This document shows positions 43,720 through 53,751 of a DNA stretch of 64,000 nucleotides, piece after piece. The notes below the pieces were generated by a model, which was given only the letters and a program-made list of their open reading frames with translations, had not been told where the DNA came from and searched no databases. Source of the DNA: Chlorogloeopsis fritschii PCC 6912 (lineage in GTDB: Bacteria > Cyanobacteriota > Cyanobacteriia > Cyanobacteriales > Nostocaceae). The DNA is taken from positions 1 to 64,000 of the forward strand of contig NZ_AJLN01000120.1 of the NCBI RefSeq assembly GCF_000317285.1, read 5' to 3'. Position 1 is the first letter of the stretch, and each line of letters begins with the position of its first letter. The translations under genes were made by a program, and so were the position numbers.

Positions 43720-43773
43720 AGCCTGCCTTCGCAGGCTTTGCCTGTTTAGCCTCAGACTTCTAATCTGAAGGCT
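43720..43773. repeat. Twin-hairpin intergenic repeat
   Basis: AGCCTGCCTTCGCAGGCT is a palindrome with a short loop, followed after ten bases by AGCCTCAGA and TCTGAAGGCT forming a second hairpin. It ends 4 bp from the stop codon of the minus-strand gene at 43778, so it could act as its 3' structure or terminator. Confidence 0.6.
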
Positions 43774-43777
43774 TATA

Positions 43778-44503
43778 TTAACTAACATCAATTCTGTCTT
43801 GCGATAAAAGTTCTGCTGCTTCTTGCAAAAGCTCATGTTGTTCTTGTTGAATTTGAGCTAATCGCTCTTGAATTTCTACCAATCTTTGCTGTTTATTAAT
43901 GTGAAGCAATTGAGCATCGCCTGGTGGTAATATCGGTAATTTATCAGTTGTGCGATCGCTTGTTATTTTTTGAATAGTAAAACTGCCAATTTTAGTAAAT
44001 GATAAAAAGCTAAGTTTAATTGCAACCAAAAGTAATTTGAAAGGAACTTGCAAGATTGACCAACTAGCTGTTTCAATCAAGCGTACAATTGCTCTAATAA
44101 TACTCCAAATTATCGATATAGCAAACAGCAGAATAATTAAACTAACAACTGGGTGATTAGTTGCCCAACTCAAGATTTCTAACAGTCGGAGAATAGCAGG
44201 GTGTTCTCTGAGCCAATCACCCAAAGAAGCAGAAATTGCAGTTTGAATAGCTGACGATGTTGAGTTGGGAATTTGTTCGGCAGTTTGCCATGCTTGCTCT
44301 AACGAATTTTTAGTTTGCTCCAAATTAGTAGTAACTGTATTAATTGCGCGATCGGTTGTTTGTGTTGCTGTTTGTTTCCAAGACTCGCCTATTTGCTGTG
44401 CTGAATCAGTTACAGAATTAATTTTGTGATCAAAAAAATATTTAGCCTGCTCAAAGCGTTGGAAGGCTCCTTCAGGCCAATTGATGTTAAGTTGAGGTTT
44501 CAT
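43778..44503 (-). CDS. Membrane protein of unknown function with coiled coils
   Basis: ATG 44503 (MKPQLNINWPEGAF) is preferred; 13 further codons upstream are open. The 241-residue product has an N-terminal helical, Thr/Gln-rich region (SVTDSAQQIGESWKQTATQTT) typical of coiled coils, two hydrophobic segments (HPVVSLIILLFAISIIWSII; LLLVAIKLSFLS) and a C-terminal coiled coil (VEIQERLAQIQQEQHELLQE). I recognise no family. It sits alone between two repeats. Confidence 0.6.
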   Translation of the reverse strand: MKPQLNINWPEGAFQRFEQAKYFFDHKINSVTDSAQQIGESWKQTATQTTDRAINTVTTNLEQTKNSLEQAWQTAEQIPNSTSSAIQTAISASLGDWLREHPAILRLLEILSWATNHPVVSLIILLFAISIIWSIIRAIVRLIETASWSILQVPFKLLLVAIKLSFLSFTKIGSFTIQKITSDRTTDKLPILPPGDAQLLHINKQQRLVEIQERLAQIQQEQHELLQEAAELLSQDRIDVS

Positions 44504-44613
44504 AGAGCCACTGATAACCACATAGTAGGTGGGCAGCAACAATTTTCATCTCCATTTTGGCAAATGCGATCGCACAGAGTAGAGGAGTGGATTGGAGCGT
44601 CGAAATCTTCGTG

Positions 44614-44672
44614 CCCTCGTTACCGGGTTCAACCTGGTAACGATAAGTGGAGCCTCTGGCTCTATCCCCAGT
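44614..44672. repeat. Dispersed two-hairpin repeat, copy 2
   Basis: In reverse orientation, GAGCCAGAGGCTCC and ACCAGGTTGAACCCGG correspond to the two hairpins at 33578-33627. It lies between divergent genes, 92 bp before the sigma-like gene start. Confidence 0.65.
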
Positions 44673-44763
44673 CACCGATCCCCAAAACTCAATTCAGAGT
44701 TCTTTCTTAGCGAGCAATTCTACGCAATACTGAGAAAAGCTTGCTTTGTTTGCTAAAACTGTT

Positions 44764-45399
44764 ATGCATCACTTGGAGGAACAATTACGCCGCTTAGTGA
44801 AAGAGGCTTGTGAATATCCAGCCGGAAATCCACAGCGTCAGAAGCGGCTCACCCAAATCATTCGTTTGGCTGCAAACAAACTCTGGAAGGAAAACACTCC
44901 ATACTATCAAGATGCACTGCAACAAACTTGGTTGTATTTTTGCTCAAATATTTGTGGAGCATATGACGCTACACGTGGTTCTGTAATCACCTGGCTAAAT
45001 ACTTATCTCAGATGGAGATTGCAAGACTTTTACCGTCAGCAGCAGGAGGAAAAGACTAAAAAAGCATTTCTCAATGTCAATCAATTCATTTTTGGCGATC
45101 GCACTCAAATTTATCATCTGGAAGAAAACTTGGCTGCTCCACCAGATCTACCTCCAATTTTAGAAACTGTAAAGCTTTGGGTGGAAGAAGATATTGATGG
45201 AGAACTGGGTAGCACCCACATTCAAGGACATCCAGAAGTAAATTGTCAAGTGTTAATTTTGAAACGTTTACCACCAGAGGTAAGTTGGAAGGAGTTATCG
45301 GCAGAATTTGGTTTGTCCATTTCGACTTTAAGCAGTTTTTATCAGCGTCAATGTCTGCCACGCTTGCGTAAGTTTGCTGAAAGAGAAGGTTTTTTGTAA
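44764..45399 (+). CDS. Sigma-70-like regulatory protein
   Basis: ATG 44764 (MHHLEEQLRRLV) gives 211 residues. Residues ~55-100 resemble sigma region 2: YYQDALQQTWLYFCSNICG, then WLNTYLRWRLQDFYRQQQEE. The C-terminal ~45 residues form a helix-turn-helix like region 4 (VSWKELSAEFGLSISTLSSFY). This matches small sigma-70-related proteins common in filamentous cyanobacteria. They may direct RNA polymerase to special promoters; targets are unknown. No anti-sigma gene is adjacent. Confidence 0.65.
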   Translation: MHHLEEQLRRLVKEACEYPAGNPQRQKRLTQIIRLAANKLWKENTPYYQDALQQTWLYFCSNICGAYDATRGSVITWLNTYLRWRLQDFYRQQQEEKTKKAFLNVNQFIFGDRTQIYHLEENLAAPPDLPPILETVKLWVEEDIDGELGSTHIQGHPEVNCQVLILKRLPPEVSWKELSAEFGLSISTLSSFYQRQCLPRLRKFAEREGFL

Positions 45400-45449
45400 A
45401 AAAATACATTAAGTTTTCACTTTTCATAGGATGTGGGGGTGAATTTTCC

Positions 45450-47423
45450 TCACATCCTTACACTATTCCATCTGTCCCATTTTGTTTCATTCTCTAAGCT
45501 TTTCGATTCCTGACAAAGAATGTTGTGTAAATTTTGTAATAATTCTTTAGTTGTGTAAGGTTTGGCAATAAATGATTTAATGGCTGCAAACCCTGCAAGT
45601 TTATCGCTGGGTGCTAAACCGCTAACAGCAATAATTTTGACAAGCCCGTTAATTTTTTGTAAGGCGCGAATGGTAGTTGCACCATCCATCGAGGGCATCA
45701 TCATATCTACCAAAACCACGCTAATTTCATCTAGGTATTGGGCATACAGAGCGATCGCCTCAATTCCATCACTGGCTGTCAGCACCTTGTAATTGTAAGT
45801 TTCTAACGAAATTTTTGTAGTTTCTAGAATTCTAGCTTCGTCATCTACAACTAAAATCAATTCTCCGTTGCCTTTGAATATTTCTAAGTCTTCTCTGAAG
45901 AGCGTTGCTGTTGCCTCAACTGCTGGCAAGAAGATTTTAAATTCAGTTCCTTTACCAACCTTGCTATGTACGTTGACAAATCCACCGTGGCTTTTAATAA
46001 TACCCCTAACAGTTGAAAGTCCCAACCCTGTACCTTTGCCAACTTCTTTTGTAGTAAAAAATGGCTCGAATATTCTATCCACTATTTCTGGAGGCATCCC
46101 CACTCCCGTATCTGCGATTGTAATCTGAATATGAGGCCCGACACTTGCATCTAAATTCATGCGAGCATAGTGTTCATCTATATATATATTCTCAGCATAA
46201 ATACTGAGAGTGCCACCATTGGGCATGGCATCGCGAGCGTTGACTACTAAATTCATCAACACCTGATGCAAGTGCGTAGCATCTCCAATTACAGCCCACA
46301 ATTCTGGCTTAATATCTGTAAAAAGTTCAATCGATTTCGGAAATGTCTCTTCGACGATCTGCTTAATTTCTGAGAACAGGTGCCCAACTTGCACAATCAT
46401 CCGCTTACCTTCAACTCCGCGTGCAAATTGCAGCACTTGTTTAACCAAAGCGGCTCCCCGTTTAGCGTTAGCTTCTATTGTCCTCATCATCTGCTGAGTT
46501 CGTTCATCGGTATTGGGGAGTTTGAGCTGCAATAATTGCGCTGCTGTCAGAATTGGAGTCAGGATATTGTTTAAGTCATGGGCAATACCACCAGCAAGCG
46601 TGCCAATACTCTCCAGTCGTTGAGCGCGAAGAAATTGGTTTTCGAGTTGTTTTTTCTCTGTGATGTCGGTATTAACCGTTAAAATTGATTTTGGTTTCCC
46701 ATCTTGATCGCGCATCAAAGTCCAACGACTGGCAACAATAATCCCTTGCCCTTGTTTTGTGACTTGTTGCAATTCACCTTGCCACGAACCATTTTCGGCT
46801 AGACTTTTGTAGATATTTTGGAGTTGAGATGTTGTTTCCGCTCGATACACAAGCTGATTCACCTTCTTGCCAACTGCTTCTTGAGACTTCCATCCATACA
46901 GACTTTCAGCCCCTTTGTTCCAAAAATAAATTTGGTTGTCTAAGTCTTGAACGACAATGGCATCTGTGGTGATATCAAGCAAAGCAGCTTGTTCTTTGAT
47001 TTGCAGATTTTGCTCCTGGAGTGTCTTTGTCAGATTCCGCAGTTTGAGATGAAGTTCGATCCTGGCTAAAACTTCCTCGTGTTGAAGTGGTTTGGTAATG
47101 TAATCTACTGCACCTAGACTCAAGCCTTTCACCTTATCGACTGTTTCGGCAAGTGCAGTCATAAAAATGATCGGAATATCTTTTGTTCGTTCATTAGCCT
47201 TCAAACGACGGCACGTTTCAAAACCGTCTATTTCCGGCATGAGTACGTCTAATAAAATCAAGTCGGGTGGAGCGTATTCTGCTCTAGCGATCGCACTTTC
47301 ACCATCTTCAGCAATTAAGACTGTAAATCCAGCATCGGCTAACAAATCAAATAGAATTTCTAAATTACTAGGAATGTCATCGACAATTAAGATGACGCCT
47401 TTTTTATTTAAATCAATATTCAT
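45450..47423 (-). CDS. Hybrid histidine kinase (REC-PAS-HisKA-HATPase-REC)
   Basis: A 657-residue cytoplasmic kinase. An N-terminal receiver (~8-125) has ILIVDDIPSN, phospho-Asp in LILLDVLMPE and lysine in YITKPL. A PAS domain (~140-255) has ITTDAIVVQDLDNQIYFWNKG. HisKA has the phospho-His in LAGGIAHDLNNILTPI (~280), followed by the HATPase boxes ADTGVGMPPEIVDRIFEPFF and GKGTGLGLSTVRGI. A second receiver (~515-635) has LVVDDEARIL and VLVDMMMPSMDG. It follows the giant kinase gene by only 9 bp on the minus strand, so the two form one signalling operon. Confidence 0.93.
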   Translation of the reverse strand: MNIDLNKKGVILIVDDIPSNLEILFDLLADAGFTVLIAEDGESAIARAEYAPPDLILLDVLMPEIDGFETCRRLKANERTKDIPIIFMTALAETVDKVKGLSLGAVDYITKPLQHEEVLARIELHLKLRNLTKTLQEQNLQIKEQAALLDITTDAIVVQDLDNQIYFWNKGAESLYGWKSQEAVGKKVNQLVYRAETTSQLQNIYKSLAENGSWQGELQQVTKQGQGIIVASRWTLMRDQDGKPKSILTVNTDITEKKQLENQFLRAQRLESIGTLAGGIAHDLNNILTPILTAAQLLQLKLPNTDERTQQMMRTIEANAKRGAALVKQVLQFARGVEGKRMIVQVGHLFSEIKQIVEETFPKSIELFTDIKPELWAVIGDATHLHQVLMNLVVNARDAMPNGGTLSIYAENIYIDEHYARMNLDASVGPHIQITIADTGVGMPPEIVDRIFEPFFTTKEVGKGTGLGLSTVRGIIKSHGGFVNVHSKVGKGTEFKIFLPAVEATATLFREDLEIFKGNGELILVVDDEARILETTKISLETYNYKVLTASDGIEAIALYAQYLDEISVVLVDMMMPSMDGATTIRALQKINGLVKIIAVSGLAPSDKLAGFAAIKSFIAKPYTTKELLQNLHNILCQESKSLENETKWDRWNSVRM

Positions 47424-47432
47424 AAAACCTCA

Positions 47433-50400
47433 TTAAAATTTTTTGAGAAACTCTAAAATTTGTTTCCCTTTAAAAGCTTTAGCAAGTTGACGCAAATGAG
47501 TAGCAAAAGGAATCAATTTTTCATTCAATTCCTCTAATTTTGCAGCTTGTTGGGCAATGCCCCTCAAGTCACCTCTCATTGCTAAATCTAGCAAAATCTG
47601 AAGCTCTTGGGCTGGTGGAGCTACAATCAGAGTCTGAGGCGTCAAATCAACAGAATGAATTAGATTATTATTTTCATTTTTTATCATTCTGGCTTGGTTT
47701 TGTTCTTCATAAATCCATTCCAACCCCAAGTGAACCCGTAATTTTTCTAACAAATCTCCTACCCGAATCGGTTTAGCGAGAAAATCATCACAACCGACTT
47801 CTCGACTCTGCGTTTGATCAAAATCAAAAACGCTTGCTGAGACGGCAATCACTACCACTTCTTTTAGTTCTGGTAACTTTCTGAGACGGCGAGTGGCTTC
47901 AAATCCATCCATTCCACCCATTACCAAATCCATAAAAATCACATCAGGCTTAAATTCAAGCACTTTTTTTAGACAATCTAAGCCGTCTGTTGCTTCTATA
48001 ACATCAAACCCTAAAGGCTGTAGTATATTGACCAAAATAGAGCGATTTGCCCATTTATCGTCTACTACTAAAACTTTACGTTTAGAACCAACAAAACTAA
48101 TAATCTTATTTTCATCAATGCTCTTTATATCAGTATTTTGTACAATTTCTGGTAAATCTAAATCCAGCCAAAAAACGCTCCCTTTACCCAAAGTACTTTC
48201 CACCTTCAGTTCGCCACCCATTATTTGAACTAATTGACGGCTAATTGCCAATCCCAATCCTGTGCCTTCAGTCTTACGAATATCCTCACCCACCTGCTGA
48301 AATGGCAAAAAAATCTCTTCTAATTGTTCGGGTGCAATGCCAATTCCTGTATCTTCTACTTGAAATCGAATTTTATGGATATTTGTCCTTTGTGTAGAAT
48401 CACTCAACTGTTGAAAAATGACATCCACTTTGAAAGTTATACTACCTTTTTCTGTAAATTTGACTGCATTGCTAAGTAAATTAATCAAAACTTGGCGCAA
48501 TCGTTTTTCATCGGCTCGAATTATTCTTGGTAGTGGAGATAGCGCTTTGTAAACTAAAGAAACTCCTTTTTTTTCGGCATTGATGCGACAAATTTCAATT
48601 ATGCTCTCCAGAAACTCCGAAAAATGGAACTCTTTTGGATAAAGTTCCATTTTCCGAGCTTCAATTTTAGAAATGTCTAAAATATCGTTAATAAGTGTGA
48701 GTAAGTGCTCACCACATTGATAAATAATATTTACTCCGTTCTTTTGCCGTTCTGTTAAATTTTTGTCTTTTTGAAGGATTTGAGCATAGCCCAAAATACC
48801 ATTGAGTGGGGTACGAAGTTCATGACTCATGTTAGCCAGGAATTCGCTTTTAGCACGATTAGCGGCTGCGGCAGCTTCTTCTGCTCGTTGGCGATCGCGA
48901 ATTTCTTGTTGTAGTTGTAAATTCTTATCTTGCAACTCTAGGGTGCGCTGTTGTACTTTTGCTTCTAGCGTCCGATTATATTCCTCCAAATCGTTATAAA
49001 GACGGGCATTTTCAATTGATATTGCTGCTTGCGAGGATAAAAGTTGCAAAACTTCCAATCTTTCTGGCGTAAAAGCTCCAGCAGTCAATTTATTTTCTAA
49101 ATAAAGAATGCCAATCAACTTACCTTGATTAACAATGGGCGTGCATAAAATAGATTTTGGCTTGTGGTTAAGAATATAACTATCTGTTGTAAATACCCCT
49201 TCATGAGTGGCATCATTCAATACAACATTCTCATGAGTACGGCGCACGTAATTGAGAACAGCTATTGGTAGCTGCTGACTTGAATCTACAGGTATTGATT
49301 CTTGCACTTTTATTTCATTTTGCCGGACACTTGCTGATGCTTCTATAAGTAATATATCTGCCTTTTCTAAGATTAGAAATCCTATTTCAGCACCAGCATT
49401 TTCCATCACAATTTGCATTAATTTAGTCAGCAACTTTTCTAAAACAATTTCACCAGAAAGAGCTTGTGAGGCTTTCATTACTGCGGCTAAATCAAAAACT
49501 ACAGGAATATCTGTAGTTGTAGAGCCGATTGTTAGATTCATCTCTGAGCCTTGAGTTTTTCGCTCCCAGATGCGAGAGAAAATTTGAGGATATTTTGCTT
49601 CCAAATATCTAACTTTTGCTGTTGCTCCCCAGCGAATATATCCGTAGTAAGCATCAGTTAAATAAGTCTGAGCTACTTTTTCTCTACCACGCTCAAAATA
49701 AAACTTTGCTGCCAGTTCATTTGCAAGTGCTTCTTCCTGAATGTATCCTTGCTCCCTAGCCCCAGCAATGGCTTGATCGTAAAGTGCGATCGCGCGATCA
49801 GCTTGTCCTAAAATCCGTGCTTTTTCTGCCTCTACCAAGTCATATTTATGCTGAAAATTCATTGGGGCATGGGAAGCCCAAATTTGCATTTTTTCCTGAT
49901 TACTAATGACTCTACTGAAGAGATATTCTTGTTGTGAAAGTGAAAGTGACGCTGATGGATAGATTGCAAGTTGTGCTAGAGAATCGTAGAAATGGAATAC
50001 TGGTACCGCAAAAAATGCTTTCACCCCATCTAAATACTGTTCTGCTTGAACTCCATTTTCTGATGCGCGATCGTACTCTCCAAATAGATAACAAAGAATT
50101 AATTTATTTAAATAAAAGTAGTGAAGCCCAGTTCTGTCATTAGCTTCCTTTAGCAGCGGTAAAGATTTCTCTTCGTTGTATACTTCACCGAGTAAACAGC
50201 AGCCATTTTCAGAAGGTTGCAGTAAGTTTAGAACTGACTGTTGAAATATCTGATTCCAAATCAAGGCGTTTTCTTGCTTGAGTTGAGCCAGGGCATTACT
50301 AATTGTTGCCATTTCTTTTTCAAGTTTTGTCAGTTCCTGACCTATGTAATAAGAATATTGGCATTTTTGCATGGCGGCATAGCCACCATATTCAAAATGT

Positions 50401-53400
50401 CCGTTTTCTATTCCATAAGAGTAACCATCCTGTAAAAGTGGTAAAGTTTCTTTAGCATGAACTTTGCTGTGAATTGTACATGCCCCTGCAACAAAACATA
50501 CACTTGTCTTCAATTCTAAGGCGTTGAACCGTTCCACTATACTTAAAGCCAACTTGCCAAATTTATAAGCCGATTCAATATCTTGAACTATCCCGTTTAA
50601 AATCACGCCGTAACAAACATAACCATAAGCTGAGAAAGGAGAATTTCCATATTTGACAGATAAATTTACCTGTTCGCATATAACTAACGGAAACAGCACA
50701 GGTGCAGCTTGATAGGTAGGAGAACCCATACTCGTTAGCATCCGTATGGCTGCCAATTTATCTTCCTGTGTCATTAATGGGAGATCAATTAAGCCTTCTA
50801 TATTCTTCCCAGCCAAATTTGCAGCTGTTTGGTTTAGTGTTTGCTGGATATCTGAGGCACTAGGCGACTCTGGGAACCTCACCCCCAGCTGTGCCAGCGC
50901 TTGCAATCCAATTGCGATCGCGTCGAGTTGTCTGACTTGCGCCATGCAGGCTTGAATTTTCACCTCATAGACTTTCATTTTGTCAATTGGGGTTTTTGCC
51001 TGTTGCAAGACAACCGTAGCCCAGTTCTCCATCTGCTCAAAATCGCCGATCAGGTACGCGGTTTCTACTGCTGACTCATACAGTGCCAAGGTTAACTCGT
51101 ACCTATTCTGCCAACTGTTTACTGCCAATAACCTCAAACCAAGCTTTATATAGCGCATGGCAGACTCATACGCTGTTGCTTTATTCGCTTTCTTGGCTGC
51201 AATGAGATTCAGTTCAGCCAGTTCATACTTTTCTGACTCAGAAGAAAGTAAGTCAACACCATAATTCAATTGGTTAACTAAAGCAAAAATCTTTTCTTGT
51301 CGTTCTTCAAACGTGGTATTTTGTAGTAGTAATTTACCAATTTTGAGATGAGTTTCTTTTTTTTGTGAATCTACGATCAGAGAATAAGCTGCTTGCTGTA
51401 CTCGGTCATGTAAAAACTTGTAGGCAATGGTTATTTGTTCTTGCTCGGTTGACAGTATATCGCTTTGCTGACTAGTAATCACCAGAGGAATTTTGTAAGA
51501 CTGACTTAAGGGCATAACTAACCCCGTCTGTAGAGATTCCCACAAATTTTTTGCTGTTTCTGACAAAGATTTTTGATTAACAATACTCAGAACATCTAAG
51601 GTAAATTTATCCCCGATACAAGCAGCTAATTTTAAAACATTCTGTGTTGTTGGTGCTAGCTTTTGAATTTGATTTACCATCAATTCAATGACATTATCAG
51701 TGATATCAATATCTTGAAGAAGTTCAGTATCCCACTGCCAGCACCCTTTACTAAAATTAAATGTTAACAGGTTGTCTTGATAAAGAGATTTGAGTAGTTG
51801 AGTTAAGAAGAAAGGATTGCCCTGAGTTTTTGTAAACACTAACTCAGCTAGTGGTTGTGAATTTTTATGATTATTACGGAGAGTATCACTAACTAATTTA
51901 TTGACATCAGAAAATTGCAAAGGTTGGAGGACAATATTGTTAATAACCACACCAGTCTTTTGAATTTCTTCTAAAGTTATTCTCAATGGATGTGTTGCAT
52001 TAACCTCATTATCTCTATAGGCTCCAATTAATAATAAATATTGGCTAATTGGGTCATTTAGTAGCAGTGGGATGAACTTTAAAGAAGCAGAGTCTGTCCA
52101 CTGTAAGTCATCTAAAAATATTACCAATGGATGTTCTTTTTGACAAAATACATGAATGAATTGTTTAAACACCCGATTAAATCGGTTTTGGGATTCGGTT
52201 AGTCCCAATTGAGGAACAACTGGCTGATGCCCAATAATCAATTTGACTTCGGGAATAACATCAATAATAATCTGACCGTTAGCACCAAGAGCTTCTAAAA
52301 TTTTTGCTTTCCAAATTGCTATTTTTTCATAACTTTCTGTTAATAACTGCCGGATTAATTCTTGGAAAGCTTGAATTAAAGATGCATAAGGAATATTGCG
52401 CTTGAATTGGTCAAACTTACCAGAAATAAAATATCCTCGTTGGCGTACTATGGGTTTATGTACTTCATTCACTAAGGAGGATTTACCAATTCCTGAATAA
52501 CCACTCACTAACATTATTTCAGTTGCACCAAGGCTAACTCGCTCAAAGGCATCCATTAAAGTTGCAACTTCTTGCTCGCGGCCATAAAGTTTTTGTGGGA
52601 TCAGAAATTGACTGTATAAATCTAACTGCCCAACAATAAAATCTTCAATTTTCTCCGTTGCTTGCAGTTTTTTGAGACATACTTCTAAATCAGCTTTTAT
52701 TCCTAAAGCACTTTGATATCTTTCCTCAGCAGTCTTAGCTAATAATTTCATTACAATAGCAGAAACTGCTTGAGGAATCTCTGGATTGAGTTCTTGAGGT
52801 GATACAGGTATTTTTGCAATATGGCAGTGAGTTAATTCTAAGGGATCAGTAGTTTGAAAAGGTAACTGCCCCGTTAACATTTCATAAAAGGTGACACCTA
52901 GAGAATAAAAGTCAGTTCGATAGTCAATCGAGCGGTTCATCCTTCCAGTTTGCTCTGGTGACATATAGGCAAGGGTGCCTTCAAGTAAATTTGGATTGCT
53001 GACAGTTAAATTTTCCCTGGATAGACACGATGAAATACTAAAATCTATAATTTTGACTTCACCTGTTTGCGGAGCGATTAAAATATTATGAGGCTTAATA
53101 TCTTTATGAATAATATTATTTTTATGTAGTTGATCAAGTGTTTTAGACAATTGAATAGCAATTTGCAAAAATTGCCTTAATTCTAATTTTTGATTAGTGA
53201 TAAAAGTTTTCAAAGACTCTGCGTCAAAATCTGACAAAATTAATGCCAGACCATTTTGATAGCTTTCTAAAGCTAGGGGTTTGACAATTCCTTCTATCTC
53301 CAATGATTGAAGTATTTTATATTCATGTCTTAATTGAGCAAGCTGTTCTATGGTGGGATACTCGGCTTTCAATGTTTTAATGATTACTGATGTTTGATCT

Positions 53401-53486
53401 GACTTCCTCAAACCACGATAAACACAGGTAGTCGTACCCTCATATATAACTTCAATGAGGTTGTAATCGGCAATAATAATACTCAT
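47433..53486 (-). CDS. Giant Ser/Thr kinase - AAA ATPase - GAF - histidine kinase - receiver protein
   Basis: A 2017-residue signalling protein. Residues ~1-265: Ser/Thr kinase with IIHKDIKPHNILI and DFS in place of DFG, then LAYMSPEQTGR. Residues ~285-600: ATPase (AAA_16) with Walker A SGYSGIGKSSLVNE (~329). Residues ~650-1300: helical repeat region (TPR-like). Residues ~1325-1495: GAF domain (LEKLLTKLMQIVMENAG). A coiled coil leads to HisKA, ANMSHELRTPLNGILGYAQ (~1552), the HATPase box GTGLGLAISRQLVQIMGG, and a receiver (~1802-1915) with VFIFMDL-type Asp. The family is typical of filamentous cyanobacteria, where it links kinase classes. Input signal unknown. Confidence 0.9.
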   Translation of the reverse strand: MSIIIADYNLIEVIYEGTTTCVYRGLRKSDQTSVIIKTLKAEYPTIEQLAQLRHEYKILQSLEIEGIVKPLALESYQNGLALILSDFDAESLKTFITNQKLELRQFLQIAIQLSKTLDQLHKNNIIHKDIKPHNILIAPQTGEVKIIDFSISSCLSRENLTVSNPNLLEGTLAYMSPEQTGRMNRSIDYRTDFYSLGVTFYEMLTGQLPFQTTDPLELTHCHIAKIPVSPQELNPEIPQAVSAIVMKLLAKTAEERYQSALGIKADLEVCLKKLQATEKIEDFIVGQLDLYSQFLIPQKLYGREQEVATLMDAFERVSLGATEIMLVSGYSGIGKSSLVNEVHKPIVRQRGYFISGKFDQFKRNIPYASLIQAFQELIRQLLTESYEKIAIWKAKILEALGANGQIIIDVIPEVKLIIGHQPVVPQLGLTESQNRFNRVFKQFIHVFCQKEHPLVIFLDDLQWTDSASLKFIPLLLNDPISQYLLLIGAYRDNEVNATHPLRITLEEIQKTGVVINNIVLQPLQFSDVNKLVSDTLRNNHKNSQPLAELVFTKTQGNPFFLTQLLKSLYQDNLLTFNFSKGCWQWDTELLQDIDITDNVIELMVNQIQKLAPTTQNVLKLAACIGDKFTLDVLSIVNQKSLSETAKNLWESLQTGLVMPLSQSYKIPLVITSQQSDILSTEQEQITIAYKFLHDRVQQAAYSLIVDSQKKETHLKIGKLLLQNTTFEERQEKIFALVNQLNYGVDLLSSESEKYELAELNLIAAKKANKATAYESAMRYIKLGLRLLAVNSWQNRYELTLALYESAVETAYLIGDFEQMENWATVVLQQAKTPIDKMKVYEVKIQACMAQVRQLDAIAIGLQALAQLGVRFPESPSASDIQQTLNQTAANLAGKNIEGLIDLPLMTQEDKLAAIRMLTSMGSPTYQAAPVLFPLVICEQVNLSVKYGNSPFSAYGYVCYGVILNGIVQDIESAYKFGKLALSIVERFNALELKTSVCFVAGACTIHSKVHAKETLPLLQDGYSYGIENGHFEYGGYAAMQKCQYSYYIGQELTKLEKEMATISNALAQLKQENALIWNQIFQQSVLNLLQPSENGCCLLGEVYNEEKSLPLLKEANDRTGLHYFYLNKLILCYLFGEYDRASENGVQAEQYLDGVKAFFAVPVFHFYDSLAQLAIYPSASLSLSQQEYLFSRVISNQEKMQIWASHAPMNFQHKYDLVEAEKARILGQADRAIALYDQAIAGAREQGYIQEEALANELAAKFYFERGREKVAQTYLTDAYYGYIRWGATAKVRYLEAKYPQIFSRIWERKTQGSEMNLTIGSTTTDIPVVFDLAAVMKASQALSGEIVLEKLLTKLMQIVMENAGAEIGFLILEKADILLIEASASVRQNEIKVQESIPVDSSQQLPIAVLNYVRRTHENVVLNDATHEGVFTTDSYILNHKPKSILCTPIVNQGKLIGILYLENKLTAGAFTPERLEVLQLLSSQAAISIENARLYNDLEEYNRTLEAKVQQRTLELQDKNLQLQQEIRDRQRAEEAAAAANRAKSEFLANMSHELRTPLNGILGYAQILQKDKNLTERQKNGVNIIYQCGEHLLTLINDILDISKIEARKMELYPKEFHFSEFLESIIEICRINAEKKGVSLVYKALSPLPRIIRADEKRLRQVLINLLSNAVKFTEKGSITFKVDVIFQQLSDSTQRTNIHKIRFQVEDTGIGIAPEQLEEIFLPFQQVGEDIRKTEGTGLGLAISRQLVQIMGGELKVESTLGKGSVFWLDLDLPEIVQNTDIKSIDENKIISFVGSKRKVLVVDDKWANRSILVNILQPLGFDVIEATDGLDCLKKVLEFKPDVIFMDLVMGGMDGFEATRRLRKLPELKEVVVIAVSASVFDFDQTQSREVGCDDFLAKPIRVGDLLEKLRVHLGLEWIYEEQNQARMIKNENNNLIHSVDLTPQTLIVAPPAQELQILLDLAMRGDLRGIAQQAAKLEELNEKLIPFATHLRQLAKAFKGKQILEFLKKF

Positions 53487-53751
53487 TTTTATATTTTGAT
53501 TGGTGTGAGGTTAATAGACAGTCAAGTAGTTAGTTCCTATGTTAATTATCAAGCTCTGCCTCTGTAGTGCTTGGGGAATATCACTAATTGTTGACTTATA
53601 TTTTGGGTGTAAACTAAATGTTTAACGGAATGTAAAACTATGTAATTAAAATTAAGAGAAACGCGATCGCAATTAGATATACGAATTAGACGTATGAGGA
53701 CAAGGTACGATCAAGCGAAATTACTTTTAGCAGTTGTTCGGAGTTTGAGAG

